NCBI GenBank assembly: GCA_903950295.1
Contig: CAJBAP010000038.1
Location: 1-20,262 of the forward strand
Length of the DNA stretch: 20,262 nt
Direction: 5' to 3'
Source: an uncultured Rhodocyclaceae bacterium
Lineage (GTDB): Bacteria > Pseudomonadota > Gammaproteobacteria > Burkholderiales > Rhodocyclaceae
Below the pieces are notes generated by a model. The model searched no databases, was not told the origin of the DNA, and saw only the letters and a program-made list of their open reading frames with translations. This document shows positions 1-7,997 of the stretch, piece by piece. The translations under genes and the position numbers were made by a program. The first letter of the stretch is position 1. Every line of letters starts with the position of its first letter.

Positions 1-144
1 AAAAGCCTCGGCAGTAGCGACTTGCTGCTGGAGTGCGCGCTCACGTCCGGCACGCAGCCTCTCGGTGATGCTGTGGTCGAGATCGCGGGTGCCCTGGTCG
101 AGCACGCGGCATAACTGTCGGGCGAATCTTTCTTCAGGTTTCAT
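1..144 (-). CDS. DUF3619-like protein, N-terminal part (cut by window edge)
   Basis: The first 48 residues are visible; the gene continues beyond base 1. The peptide starts MKPEERFARQLCRVLDQGT and goes on with a helical, Arg/Gln-rich stretch. This resembles the N-terminus of DUF3619 proteins, small betaproteobacterial membrane proteins usually encoded directly after an ECF-like sigma factor, as here. The start is well supported: TAGGAG lies 8 bases upstream and overlaps the stop codon of the sigma factor gene, so the two are probably translationally coupled. A role as a partner or anti-sigma-like regulator of the sigma factor is inference from position only. The part that would show a membrane segment is not in the window. 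Confidence 0.7.
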   Translation of the reverse strand, partial: MKPEERFARQLCRVLDQGTRDLDHSITERLRAGRERALQQQVATAEAF

Positions 145-154
145 GGCCGGACTC

Positions 155-718
155 CTATGGTCGAATCCCCTCTGCCTCAAGCGCGACCGCCAAGGCATGG
201 GTGGCACGAGAACAGTGGGTTTTTACGCTGCCTTCACTGCAGCCCATGGCTACGGCGGTTTCGGCGATATCCAATCCCTCCCAGTAACGCAGCAGGAAGG
301 CTTCGCGTTGACGTGGCGGCAGATTTTGTAGCGCTTCCTCGATCCGACCCAAGGTCTCGGCCTGAAGCAGGGCGGCATGCGGGGTAGCAAATGGATTATG
401 TTCCTCATCGATTTCTAAGTGTTCCAGCGGGTCGGCAAACTCATCATCCGCTGGCTCGAAGGAAGAGAGTTGCACGATGCGCCCCATCCTGGTGCGCGAA
501 CGGCGATAGTAATCGCGGATGGCGTTTTGCAGAATACGTTGAAAAAGAAGCGGCAGTTCATCGACCGGGTTCCCACCATATTTTTCTGCCAGACGCATCA
601 TGCTGTCCTGGACGATATCGAGGGCGGCATCCTCGTCGCGCACGGCAAACATGGCCTGTTTGAAGGCGCGGCGCTCGACAGCGGCGAGAAAGTCGGAGAG
701 CTCTGAACGTGTGGCCAA
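155..718 (-). CDS. ECF-like RNA polymerase sigma factor (sigma-70 family)
   Basis: A protein of 187 residues if read from the TTG at 718. Sigma region 2 spans roughly residues 10-75 (FKQAMFAVRDEDAALDIVQD and the DYYRRSR stretch). Region 4 spans about 125-178, with the LPPRQREAFLLRYWEGL helix and a helix-turn-helix ending in GCSEGSVKTHCSRA. An acidic linker lies between. The TTG start gives the N-terminus MATRSELSDFL, which fits this betaproteobacterial family. The frame stays open to a GTG at 823, but that would add unconserved residues and run into the ilvB leader. There is no good Shine-Dalgarno before the TTG. The gene lies 10 bases before the DUF3619-like gene. The promoters this sigma recognises cannot be read from the sequence. 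Confidence 0.85.
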   Translation of the reverse strand: MATRSELSDFLAAVERRAFKQAMFAVRDEDAALDIVQDSMMRLAEKYGGNPVDELPLLFQRILQNAIRDYYRRSRTRMGRIVQLSSFEPADDEFADPLEHLEIDEEHNPFATPHAALLQAETLGRIEEALQNLPPRQREAFLLRYWEGLDIAETAVAMGCSEGSVKTHCSRATHALAVALEAEGIRP

Positions 719-754
719 GGCAGCTTTAGCTTTATGGATAGATGGCGGGAAGCC

Positions 755-784
755 TTGACCACTGAGGTGACTGTCAAGTATTGT
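755..784 (+). promoter_or_regulatory. Predicted sigma-70 promoter of ilvBNC
   Basis: TTGACC (755-760) and TATTGT (779-784) are separated by 18 bases, giving a start near 791. The -35 box forms one arm of an inverted repeat CTTGAC-N13-GTCAAG (754-778). The other arm reads as a perfect TTGACA on the opposite strand, facing the sigma factor gene, although no good -10 follows it there. The symmetry suggests a regulator site between the divergent genes. This is inference. Confidence 0.5.
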
Positions 785-793
785 TGCGCGTTT

Positions 794-812
794 CGGGCGT
801 TGCCCGGTTTTT
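794..812 (+). promoter_or_regulatory. Terminator-like hairpin in ilvB leader
   Basis: CGGGC (794-798), loop GTT and GCCCG (802-806) form a 5-bp GC stem, followed by G and five Ts (808-812). This is a compact intrinsic-terminator shape 15 bases before the ilvB start codon. No rightward gene lies upstream, so it could act only on the ilv leader transcript or on stray transcription. The predicted ilv start near 791 leaves almost no leader before it, which argues against classical attenuation from that promoter. Confidence 0.4.
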
Positions 813-827
813 AGTGGACTCACAACA

Positions 828-2540
828 ATGCAACTGACGGGCGCTGAGATTGTAATCAGGTGTCTCCAGGAAGAAAAGGTCGAACACGTGTTCGGCTACC
901 CTGGCGGCTCGGTTTTGTACATTTACGACGAATTGTTCAAGCAGGATCAGATCAAGCACATTCTCGTCAGGCATGAGCAGGCGGCCGTGCACGCGGCGGA
1001 CGCCTACTCGCGTTCATCGCACAAGATCGGCGTGGCCATGGTCACCTCCGGTCCAGGCGTGACCAATGCCGTCACCGGTATCGCTACCGCCTACATGGAT
1101 TCGATTCCTCTGGTGGTTATTTCCGGCCAGGTACCCACGGCCTACATTGGCCAGGATGCCTTCCAGGAAGCTGATACGGTTGGCATTACCCGCCCTTGTG
1201 TCAAACACAATTTCCTGGTCAAGGATGTCAAGGATCTCGCCGTCACGATCAGGAAGGCTTTTTATCTTGCCAATACGGGTCGTCCCGGTCCCGTTCTGGT
1301 GGATATCCCCAAGGACGTAACGATCCAGAAGTGCGACTTCCATTACCCGAAGACCGTTGCGATGCGCTCCTACAACCCCGTGGTCAAGGGGCACACGGGG
1401 CAGATCAAAAAAGCCGTGCAGCTCCTGCTGGAAGCCAAGCGGCCGATGATCTACGCGGGTGGTGGCGTGATTCTGTCGAATGCCGCCGACAAGCTGACAA
1501 AGATGACGCGCATGCTCGGCTATCCGATTACCCAGACGCTGATGGGCTTGGGCGGGTATCCGGCCACCGACCGCCAGTTCCTCGGCATGCTCGGCATGCA
1601 CGGCACCTACGAAGCCAACATGGCGATGCAGGACTGCGACGTTTTGCTGGCTATCGGTGCGCGTTTCGACGACCGCGTCATTGGCAATCCCGATCACTTC
1701 GGCAAGGTGGCGCGCAAGATCATCCACATCGATATCGACCCATCCTCGATTTCGAAACGCGTACGCGTCGATGTGCCGATTGTCGGCAACGTTCCTGATG
1801 TGCTTGACGAAATCATCAAGCAGATCGAGGCTGCCGATGGCAAGCCGGAAGCCAAGCCACTCGCGGCCTGGTGGAAGCAGATCGAGGAGTGGCGCAAGGT
1901 CGATTCGCTCAAGTACAAGATGGGCAGCGACATCATCATGCCTCAGTATGTGGTCGAGAAGCTTTATGAAGTCACCGGCGGCGATGCCTTCGTGACTTCG
2001 GACGTTGGTCAGCACCAGATGTGGGCGGCTCAGTATTACAAGTTCGACAAGCCACGCCGCTGGATCAATTCCGGTGGCCTCGGCACCATGGGCTTCGGCC
2101 TGCCGGCCGCGATGGGCGTACGTTTTGCCAACCCCAAGGCAACCGTCGCCTGCATCACCGGTGAGGGCTCGATCCAGATGAACATCCAGGAACTTTCGAC
2201 GTGCAAACAGTTTCGTTTGCCGGTCAAGATCCTTTGCCTCAACAACGGCTACCTGGGTATGGTGCGCCAGTGGCAGCAGATGTTCCACGGCAACCGCTAT
2301 TCAGAATCCTACGTCGACGCCCTGCCGGACTTTGTCAAGCTTGCCGAAGCTTACGGCCACATGGGCATGCGCATCGACAAACCGGCCGATGTCGAGCCGG
2401 CGATCCGCGAAGCCTTCGTCAAGCACAAGAACGAACTGGTCTTCCTCGACTTCCAGACCGACAAGACCGCCAACGTCTTTCCCATGGTCGCGGCCGGCAA
2501 GGGCCTGTCCGAAATGATTCTGGCGGAAGAGGAGCTCTGA
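828..2540 (+). CDS. ilvB: Acetolactate synthase, large (catalytic) subunit
   Basis: This ThDP- and FAD-dependent enzyme condenses two pyruvates to acetolactate, or pyruvate with 2-oxobutyrate, the first common step of Val/Leu/Ile synthesis. Its 570 residues are full length. The order is an N-terminal Pyr domain with the catalytic Glu50 in VRHEQAAVHAADAY, a central FAD-binding domain (about 190-335), and a C-terminal PP domain. The ThDP/Mg motif is GEGS (445-448) followed by NN (472-473); GEG rather than GDG is common in betaproteobacterial enzymes. The start MQLTGAEIVIRCLQEE matches the family, though the ribosome site (GTGGA) is weak. It is followed after 2 bases by the regulatory subunit gene. 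The symbol ilvI would be equally valid. Confidence 0.97.
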   Translation: MQLTGAEIVIRCLQEEKVEHVFGYPGGSVLYIYDELFKQDQIKHILVRHEQAAVHAADAYSRSSHKIGVAMVTSGPGVTNAVTGIATAYMDSIPLVVISGQVPTAYIGQDAFQEADTVGITRPCVKHNFLVKDVKDLAVTIRKAFYLANTGRPGPVLVDIPKDVTIQKCDFHYPKTVAMRSYNPVVKGHTGQIKKAVQLLLEAKRPMIYAGGGVILSNAADKLTKMTRMLGYPITQTLMGLGGYPATDRQFLGMLGMHGTYEANMAMQDCDVLLAIGARFDDRVIGNPDHFGKVARKIIHIDIDPSSISKRVRVDVPIVGNVPDVLDEIIKQIEAADGKPEAKPLAAWWKQIEEWRKVDSLKYKMGSDIIMPQYVVEKLYEVTGGDAFVTSDVGQHQMWAAQYYKFDKPRRWINSGGLGTMGFGLPAAMGVRFANPKATVACITGEGSIQMNIQELSTCKQFRLPVKILCLNNGYLGMVRQWQQMFHGNRYSESYVDALPDFVKLAEAYGHMGMRIDKPADVEPAIREAFVKHKNELVFLDFQTDKTANVFPMVAAGKGLSEMILAEEEL

Positions 2541-2542
2541 TC

Positions 2543-3034
2543 ATGCGCCATATCATTTCCATCCTCATCGAAAACGAATCTGGCGCCCTGTCGCGAGTTT
2601 CCGGCCTGTTCTCGGCCCGTGGCTACAATATCGAGTCACTGACCGTTGCGCCGACCGAAGATCCGTCACTCTCGCGCATTACCATCGTCAGCATCGGCTC
2701 CGACGACGTCATCGAGCAGATCACCAAGCAGCTCAACAAGCTGATCGATATCGTCAAGGTGGTCGATCTGTCCGAGGCGGCGCACATCGAGCGCGAACTC
2801 ATGCTGGTCAAGGTGCGAGCCACCGGCAAGGACCGTGAAGAGATGAAGCGCATCGCCGAAATCTTTCGCGGTCACATCATCGATGTCACCGAGTCCTCCT
2901 ATGTCATCGAGTTGACGGGCGACAGTGCCAAGATGAGTGCCTTCCTCGATGCCATCGACCGTTCCCTGATTCTCGAAACCGTTCGCACCGGCGTCTGCGG
3001 CATCGGCCGCGGCGACCGCATTCTTAAAGTTTGA
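2543..3034 (+). CDS. ilvN: Acetolactate synthase, small (regulatory) subunit
   Basis: This 163-residue subunit stimulates the catalytic subunit and confers feedback inhibition by valine. An ACT domain covers about residues 3-75 (MRHIISILIENESGALSRVS, with GLFSARGYNIESL). A C-terminal ACT-like domain covers about 80-160 and ends VCGIGRGDRILKV. The length is the same as the IlvH type (about 163) rather than the short E. coli IlvN, so ilvH is an alternative symbol. The start lies 2 bases after the ilvB stop, with GGAAGAGGAG in the end of ilvB as ribosome site; the two subunits are clearly co-translated. Confidence 0.96.
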   Translation: MRHIISILIENESGALSRVSGLFSARGYNIESLTVAPTEDPSLSRITIVSIGSDDVIEQITKQLNKLIDIVKVVDLSEAAHIERELMLVKVRATGKDREEMKRIAEIFRGHIIDVTESSYVIELTGDSAKMSAFLDAIDRSLILETVRTGVCGIGRGDRILKV

Positions 3035-4075
<1,041 letters not shown>

Positions 4076-4104
4076 TGATCGTGTGATTGCATTACGAAGG
4101 TACA

Positions 4105-4142
4105 GCTTGGCCGCTACAATAGCCTATCCATAGCGGCCAAGC
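4105..4142. repeat. 12-bp perfect palindrome around the pssA -10 box
   Basis: GCTTGGCCGCTA (4105-4116) is repeated as its exact reverse complement TAGCGGCCAAGC (4131-4142), with 14 bases between. A good -10, TACAAT (4115-4120), straddles the inner end of the left arm; a weak -35 (TTACGA, 4092-4097) lies 17 bases upstream. No T-run follows, so it is a poor terminator for the ilv transcript. It could be an operator for pssA or an RNA hairpin in read-through transcripts. Confidence 0.6.
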
Positions 4143-4150
4143 CCTTCACC

Positions 4151-4918
4151 ATGCCTGACTACCGTCCCCGCAAGACCCTGTTCAACCCCGAGTTGCGTCG
4201 ACGCGGCATTTACATCCTGCCAAATCTACTCACAACGGCGGCGCTGTTCTCTGGCTTTTTCGCTATCGTGCAGGCCATGAACGGCAACTTTGAGGTGTCT
4301 GCGGTGGCAATTTTCATTGCCATGGTGTTTGATGGCCTTGATGGTCGCGTCGCGCGACTGACGCGCACGCAGAGTGCTTTCGGGGCGGAATACGATTCGC
4401 TTTCCGACATGGTGTCTTTTGGCGCAGCACCGGCATTGATCGTCTATGTCTGGGCGCTGAAGGGCATGGGCAAGCTCGGCTGGATTGCGGCATTCATTTA
4501 TTGTGCAGGTGCAGCGTTGCGTCTGGCACGCTTCAACACCAACATCGAAGTGGTCGATAAGCGGCACTTTCAGGGCTTGCCCAGTCCCGCAGCCGCGGCG
4601 CTCGTGGCTGGCCTGGTTTGGGTGCTGATCGACAACGACTGGACCGGCGACGAAGCGCGTTGGTACGCCTGCGTACTGACCATCTTTGCCGGCATCACCA
4701 TGGTCAGCAATTTCCCCTACTACTCCGGCAAAGATATCAATCTGCGCAAGAGCGTGCCCTTCATGATGGTGGCGGCAATTGCGCTGGGTTTTGCGCTGGT
4801 ATCGAGCTATCCACCCGGCGTGTTGTTTGCCCTGTTCCTGGCCTATGCGTTGTCGGGCTATGTGATTGCTTTTGTCAATTGGCTCAATAGACGTAAAAGA
4901 CTTGCACGATCCGAATAG
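4151..4918 (+). CDS. pssA: CDP-diacylglycerol--serine O-phosphatidyltransferase
   Basis: This inner-membrane enzyme transfers phosphatidyl from CDP-diacylglycerol to serine, giving phosphatidylserine, the precursor of phosphatidylethanolamine. Its 255 residues contain the complete CDP-alcohol phosphotransferase signature D61-x2-DG-x2-AR-x8-G-x3-D-x3-D86 (DGLDGRVARL, then GAEYDSLSD). About seven or eight hydrophobic segments follow from residue 24 onward, and the C-terminus is basic (NRRKRLARSE). It is the type II membrane form, not the E. coli PLD-type enzyme. It lies 75 bases after ilvC and has its own likely promoter within a palindrome. The usual neighbour psd (phosphatidylserine decarboxylase) is not beside it here. 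Confidence 0.95.
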   Translation: MPDYRPRKTLFNPELRRRGIYILPNLLTTAALFSGFFAIVQAMNGNFEVSAVAIFIAMVFDGLDGRVARLTRTQSAFGAEYDSLSDMVSFGAAPALIVYVWALKGMGKLGWIAAFIYCAGAALRLARFNTNIEVVDKRHFQGLPSPAAAALVAGLVWVLIDNDWTGDEARWYACVLTIFAGITMVSNFPYYSGKDINLRKSVPFMMVAAIALGFALVSSYPPGVLFALFLAYALSGYVIAFVNWLNRRKRLARSE

Positions 4919-4929
4919 TTTGTTATATT
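4902..4929 (+). promoter_or_regulatory. Possible promoter at the end of pssA
   Basis: TTGCAC (4902-4907) and TATATT (4924-4929) are 16 bases apart and overlap the pssA stop region. The predicted start falls near 4936, exactly on the ATG of the short ORF that follows, so that ORF could be read from a leaderless message, with leuA downstream. The -35 matches the consensus in only three positions. Confidence 0.35.
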
Positions 4930-4935
4930 CACGCC

Positions 4936-5043
4936 ATGACTGCGACGCTGCTCACCGCCACCTTCCTTACGCTTACCGGCATCCTGTTGGTGCGCGTTCT
5001 GTTGCGCACCAAACTGCGTCCCCTGCTGCGCCGCGCGCGCTAG
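4936..5043 (+). CDS. Short Leu-rich ORF upstream of leuA (possible leader peptide or small membrane protein)
   Basis: This is a 35-codon ORF between pssA and leuA. Eleven of the 35 residues are Leu. It starts MTATLLTATFLTLTGILLV, a plausible single membrane span, and ends with a strongly basic tail (RTKLRPLLRRAR). I do not recognise a family. Two readings are possible. It may be a small membrane protein with one span and a positive cytoplasmic tail. Or it may be a leucine-sensing leader peptide for leuA, which starts 88 bases further on. Against the second reading, the Leu codons are mostly common CTG and are not in one long run, and no T-tract terminator follows. There is no ribosome site, which fits a leaderless start. 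Confidence 0.4.
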   Translation: MTATLLTATFLTLTGILLVRVLLRTKLRPLLRRAR

Positions 5044-5074
5044 CAGACTCTTACCCCACAATTCGAATGCCACG

Positions 5075-5096
5075 CCTGTTGCCAGAGAGCAACGGG
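5075..5096 (+). other. Hairpin between the short ORF and leuA
   Basis: CCTGTTGC (5075-5082) pairs with GCAACGGG (5089-5096) across a 6-base loop: 8 bp including one G-T pair. No T-run follows, so it is not an intrinsic terminator. It lies in the probable leuA leader, 35 bases before the start codon. Confidence 0.35.
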
Positions 5097-5131
5097 ATGA
5101 GAACCATTAGCCGATTCCACTGGAGACGAGC

Positions 5132-6670
5132 ATGAGCAAAGACACCTTGTTGATTTTCGACACCACCTTGCGCGATGGCGAGCAAAGCCCGGGCGCAGCG
5201 ATGACGCGCGAAGAGAAGCTGCGCATTGCCCGTCAGTTGGAACGCATGCGCGTCGATATCATTGAAGCCGGTTTCCCTGCGGCTTCGCTGGGCGATTTCG
5301 AGTCCGTGAAAGGGATTGCCGAGGCCATCAAGGATTCGACCGTTTGCGGTCTGGCGCGCGCCAACGAAAAGGATGTGCGGCGCGCCGGCGAGGCAATCAC
5401 GCCGGCGCGTTCCGGCCGCATCCATACCTTCATCGCTACTAGCCCGATCCACATGGAGAAAAAGCTGCGCATGTCGCCCGACCAGGTGGTCGAGGCGGCC
5501 GTGAAGGCGGTGAAGTGGGCACTGGAATATACCGACGACGTCGAATTTTCGGCCGAGGATGCTGTGCGCTCGGAGTTTGACTTTCTCTGCCGTGTCTTCG
5601 ATGCGGTCATCAAGGCCGGCGCCAAGACCATCAACGTGCCGGATACCGTCGGTTACAGCATTCCCGTGCAATGGGGCGAGCGCATGCGTGCCCTGATCGA
5701 GCATGTGCCGAATTCGGACAAGGTGATCTGGTCGACCCATTGCCACAACGATCTCGGCATGGCTTCAGCCAACTCGCTGGCCGCGGTGCTTAATGGTGCG
5801 CGGCAGGTCGAGTGCACCATCAACGGTCTCGGCGAACGCGCCGGCAATGCCGCGCTCGAAGAGATCGTCATGGCGGTGCGTACCCGCAAGGATTTGTTTT
5901 CGGTCGAGACACGTATCGATGCCACGCAGATCGTGCCCGCTTCGCGCCTGGTGTCCCAGATCACCGGCTATGTCGTGCAACCGAACAAGGCCGTGGTTGG
6001 CGCCAACGCTTTTGCGCATGAATCCGGTATTCACCAGGACGGCGTGTTGAAACATCGCGAAACCTACGAAATCATGCGTGCCGAAGATGTGGGCTGGAAC
6101 GCCAACAAGATCTCCCTGGGCAAGCTTTCCGGCCGCAACGCCTTCAAGACGAAATTGACTGAACTCGGCATCGAGTTGGCGAGCGAAGAAGCGCTCAACA
6201 CGGCCTTTGCGCGCTTCAAGGAACTTGCGGACAAGAAGCGTGAGATTTTCGACGAGGATCTGCACGCCATCGTTTCTGACGAGATGGGCCCGCCCGAAGT
6301 CGAGCATTACAAGCTGATTGCTTCCAAGTTCCATTCGGAGACCGGCGAGTCGCCCCGTGCTGAGTTGACCCTGTCATTGGGGGGTGTGGAGCATCGTGCC
6401 CAGTCAACAGGCAGCGGACCGGTGGACGCGGCTTTTCGTGCCATCGAAAGCGTTGCGGGGAGTGGTTCGGATCTGCTGCTCTACTCGGTGAATGCCATTA
6501 CCACCGGTACCGATGCCCAGGGCGAGGTGACCGTGCGGCTGTCCAAGGACGGCCGCATTGTCAACGGCCAGGGCGCGGATACCGATATCATCGTCGCTTC
6601 TGCCAAAGCCTATCTCAACGCCCTGAACAAGTTGCACGCCGGGCCGGAGCGGGTCAATCCGCAGCTTTGA
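5132..6670 (+). CDS. leuA: 2-isopropylmalate synthase
   Basis: It condenses acetyl-CoA with 2-oxoisovalerate, the product line of the ilv genes upstream, committing carbon to leucine. Its 512 residues are full length. The TIM-barrel catalytic domain (about 1-270) shows the HMGL signature [12 protein letters not shown] (10-21), metal ligands D15, H203 and H205 in HCHNDLGMA, and N239 in [25 protein letters not shown] follows in the linker. The C-terminal LeuA allosteric domain (about 370-505), which binds leucine for feedback inhibition, is present. The start is supported by GGAGACG 7 bases upstream. The 3' end overlaps the opposing DUF2069 gene by 17 bases. Confidence 0.96.
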   Translation: MSKDTLLIFDTTLRDGEQSPGAAMTREEKLRIARQLERMRVDIIEAGFPAASLGDFESVKGIAEAIKDSTVCGLARANEKDVRRAGEAITPARSGRIHTFIATSPIHMEKKLRMSPDQVVEAAVKAVKWALEYTDDVEFSAEDAVRSEFDFLCRVFDAVIKAGAKTINVPDTVGYSIPVQWGERMRALIEHVPNSDKVIWSTHCHNDLGMASANSLAAVLNGARQVECTINGLGERAGNAALEEIVMAVRTRKDLFSVETRIDATQIVPASRLVSQITGYVVQPNKAVVGANAFAHESGIHQDGVLKHRETYEIMRAEDVGWNANKISLGKLSGRNAFKTKLTELGIELASEEALNTAFARFKELADKKREIFDEDLHAIVSDEMGPPEVEHYKLIASKFHSETGESPRAELTLSLGGVEHRAQSTGSGPVDAAFRAIESVAGSGSDLLLYSVNAITTGTDAQGEVTVRLSKDGRIVNGQGADTDIIVASAKAYLNALNKLHAGPERVNPQL

Positions 6671-7088
6671 GGCCGGCGTTGAGCCGACTCGGGGCCGTCA
6701 GGCGCGCGTAACTCACCGTGGCAACGAAGAAGACCAGAGCGAGTGTTACTTCAAGGATGGCGAGCGTTTGCATCATGCCGCTGTCCGAAGTGGCGCGCGC
6801 CAAGCCTTCAAGCAGATACAACTGAATCAGCAGCGTTGCCCACTGATGGGTGTAGCGGCGACCGTGCAGGATGCCGAAGAGCGGCGCGAGTAGCGGCAAG
6901 GTCTTCAGGGCCAGCCACGAACCGCCGGGCCTGAGGGGAGCTAGCCACAATTCCCAGACCAGGCAGAGCGCGATGAGTGCAATCAAGCTGGCACTGGCCG
7001 CAAGATTTGCGCGCCGGGCGTAGGCTGGATTGGCAGGGGAAAAGTCGGCGCTGGCGGGACGGCGCTCTGGTGGCATGGATTGATTCAT
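6654..7088 (-). CDS. DUF2069 family membrane protein
   Basis: A 144-residue inner-membrane protein of unknown function. The N-terminus is Pro/Arg-rich and probably disordered (about 1-27). Four hydrophobic segments follow at about 28-50, 58-76, 82-98 and 107-127. The family core [20 protein letters not shown] followed by HQWATLL and YLLEG is plain. Either ATG at 7088 or ATG at 7076 could start it; neither has a good ribosome site. A perfect TATAAT on this strand (7106-7111) would start transcription near 7099. Codons 9-17 contain the dispersed 25-base repeat, giving RPASADFS, a peptide also found in QueG of this window. Its end overlaps leuA convergently. Confidence 0.85.
   Translation of the reverse strand: MNQSMPPERRPASADFSPANPAYARRANLAASASLIALIALCLVWELWLAPLRPGGSWLALKTLPLLAPLFGILHGRRYTHQWATLLIQLYLLEGLARATSDSGMMQTLAILEVTLALVFFVATVSYARLTAPSRLNAGLKAAD
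7039..7063 (-). repeat. Dispersed 25-base repeat, copy 1 (inside DUF2069 gene)
   Basis: The plus strand reads GAAAAGTCGGCGCTGGC followed by GGGACGGC. It is identical over 25 bases to 17151-17175 and matches 17596-17620 with one mismatch. An imperfect dyad (GTC..CGC-TG-GCG..GAC) lies inside it. In this gene it encodes RPASADF in the disordered N-terminus. Confidence 0.8.
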
Positions 7089-7110
7089 TCGTTAAAATCG
7101 ACCGGATTAT

Positions 7111-7923
7111 ATGGTGCTAGCCCCTTTCCGCCTTGTTGCCAGCGTCGTGCGACGCTTTCATACCGAACGCTGCGCGCAGACGGCGGCGGCGCTCTCGTTT
7201 TCCACGCTGCTGGGGTTGGTGCCGATGCTGGCGGTCGGTGCGGTATTGATCGAAACCCTGCCATTCGGGATCAAGCTCTCCGCTGCGCTGGAAAAATTTC
7301 TGTTATCTACCTTGCTCCCCGAAAAGGCTGGCGTGGTGATCGTCAAGTATCTGGGCCTGTTCGCACAACGTGCCGATCAGGTTACCTGGATTGGTTTGGC
7401 AGTCCTGGCGCTGACAGCCCTGATGCAGATGCTCACTATCGAACACACTTTCAATGCCCTCTGGAAAGTGAAGAAGCGCCGCCCCTGGCTCCGGCGACTG
7501 GGCATGCATTCGCTGGCTCTGCTGGCCGGACCGCTGGTGTTTGGCGGGGCGCTGGCGAGCATCACTTATCTTGCTGGTGCGTCTCTCGGTTTCGTGGATG
7601 AACCCATGCGGTTGCAAGCGGCATTCGCGCAGATCATTCCCTTGATGTTCCTCGCCGGAATGTTCAGCCTCCTGTACTGGGTGTTACCGAATCGACTTGT
7701 TTCGCGCTGGCATGCTGGGCTGTCGGGTGTGTTGGCGGCACTGGCTTTCGTGGGCATGCAGCGACTGTTCGCGCTGTATGTCGTGAAATTTCCCACCTAT
7801 GCGCTCGTCTACGGGGCATTTTCTGCCGTACCGATCTTCTTGTTGTGGCTTTATCTGTCCTGGTCGGTGATTCTGCTGGGCGCCTTGCTGACGGCGGAGC
7901 TTCCTGGCCTGACGCGGCGGTAG
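7111..7923 (+). CDS. YihY/BrkB-type inner-membrane protein
   Basis: A 270-residue polytopic protein of the YihY/BrkB family. Members were once called RNase BN, an assignment later withdrawn for E. coli YihY; the true function is unknown. The family signatures are QTAAALSFSTLLGLVPML (23-40), the central FNALWKV, LPNRLVSRWHAGLSG, and the C-terminal YGAFSAVPIFLLWLYLSW (234-251). Six hydrophobic segments lie at about 24-48, 90-112, 133-157, 172-192, 203-224 and 234-262. The start is only 22 bases from the divergent DUF2069 start. A -10-like TAAAAT (7093-7098) would put the transcript start about 6 bases before the ATG. There is no ribosome site, so the transcript may be nearly leaderless. Confidence 0.88.
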   Translation: MVLAPFRLVASVVRRFHTERCAQTAAALSFSTLLGLVPMLAVGAVLIETLPFGIKLSAALEKFLLSTLLPEKAGVVIVKYLGLFAQRADQVTWIGLAVLALTALMQMLTIEHTFNALWKVKKRRPWLRRLGMHSLALLAGPLVFGGALASITYLAGASLGFVDEPMRLQAAFAQIIPLMFLAGMFSLLYWVLPNRLVSRWHAGLSGVLAALAFVGMQRLFALYVVKFPTYALVYGAFSAVPIFLLWLYLSWSVILLGALLTAELPGLTRR

Positions 7924-7935
7924 GCGCAAAAGTGC

Positions 7936-7964
7936 TTGTCTTGAAGGCGTTTCAACAATAGAAT
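7936..7964 (+). promoter_or_regulatory. Promoter of the rpsP operon
   Basis: TTGTCT (7936-7941) and TAGAAT (7959-7964) are separated by exactly 17 bases, and a GC-rich discriminator follows (CGCCCCC), as is usual at growth-rate-controlled promoters of ribosomal genes. The predicted start is near 7971, about 27 bases before rpsP. Confidence 0.7.
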
Positions 7965-7997
7965 CGCCCCCTTTTCCAGTTTCTAGGGGAACCTTGC

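Noticed and set aside
734..814. 26-codon ORF in the ilvB leader as an attenuation peptide
   Set aside because: It has only two Leu, two Val and no Ile, no run of regulatory codons and no ribosome site; noted only with the hairpin finding.
719..823. GTG at 823 as start of the sigma factor
   Set aside because: It would place the start 5 bases from ilvB and cover the divergent promoter region with unconserved sequence; the TTG at 718 gives the family N-terminus.
1014..2288. Open frame of 424 codons on the minus strand across ilvB
   Set aside because: Antisense shadow of a strongly conserved gene; His/Asp/Val-rich composition typical of such mirrors.
4866..5135. 89-codon frame on the plus strand between pssA and leuA
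   Set aside because: It overlaps the pssA end out of frame, crosses the leuA ribosome site and start, and shows no recognisable protein features.
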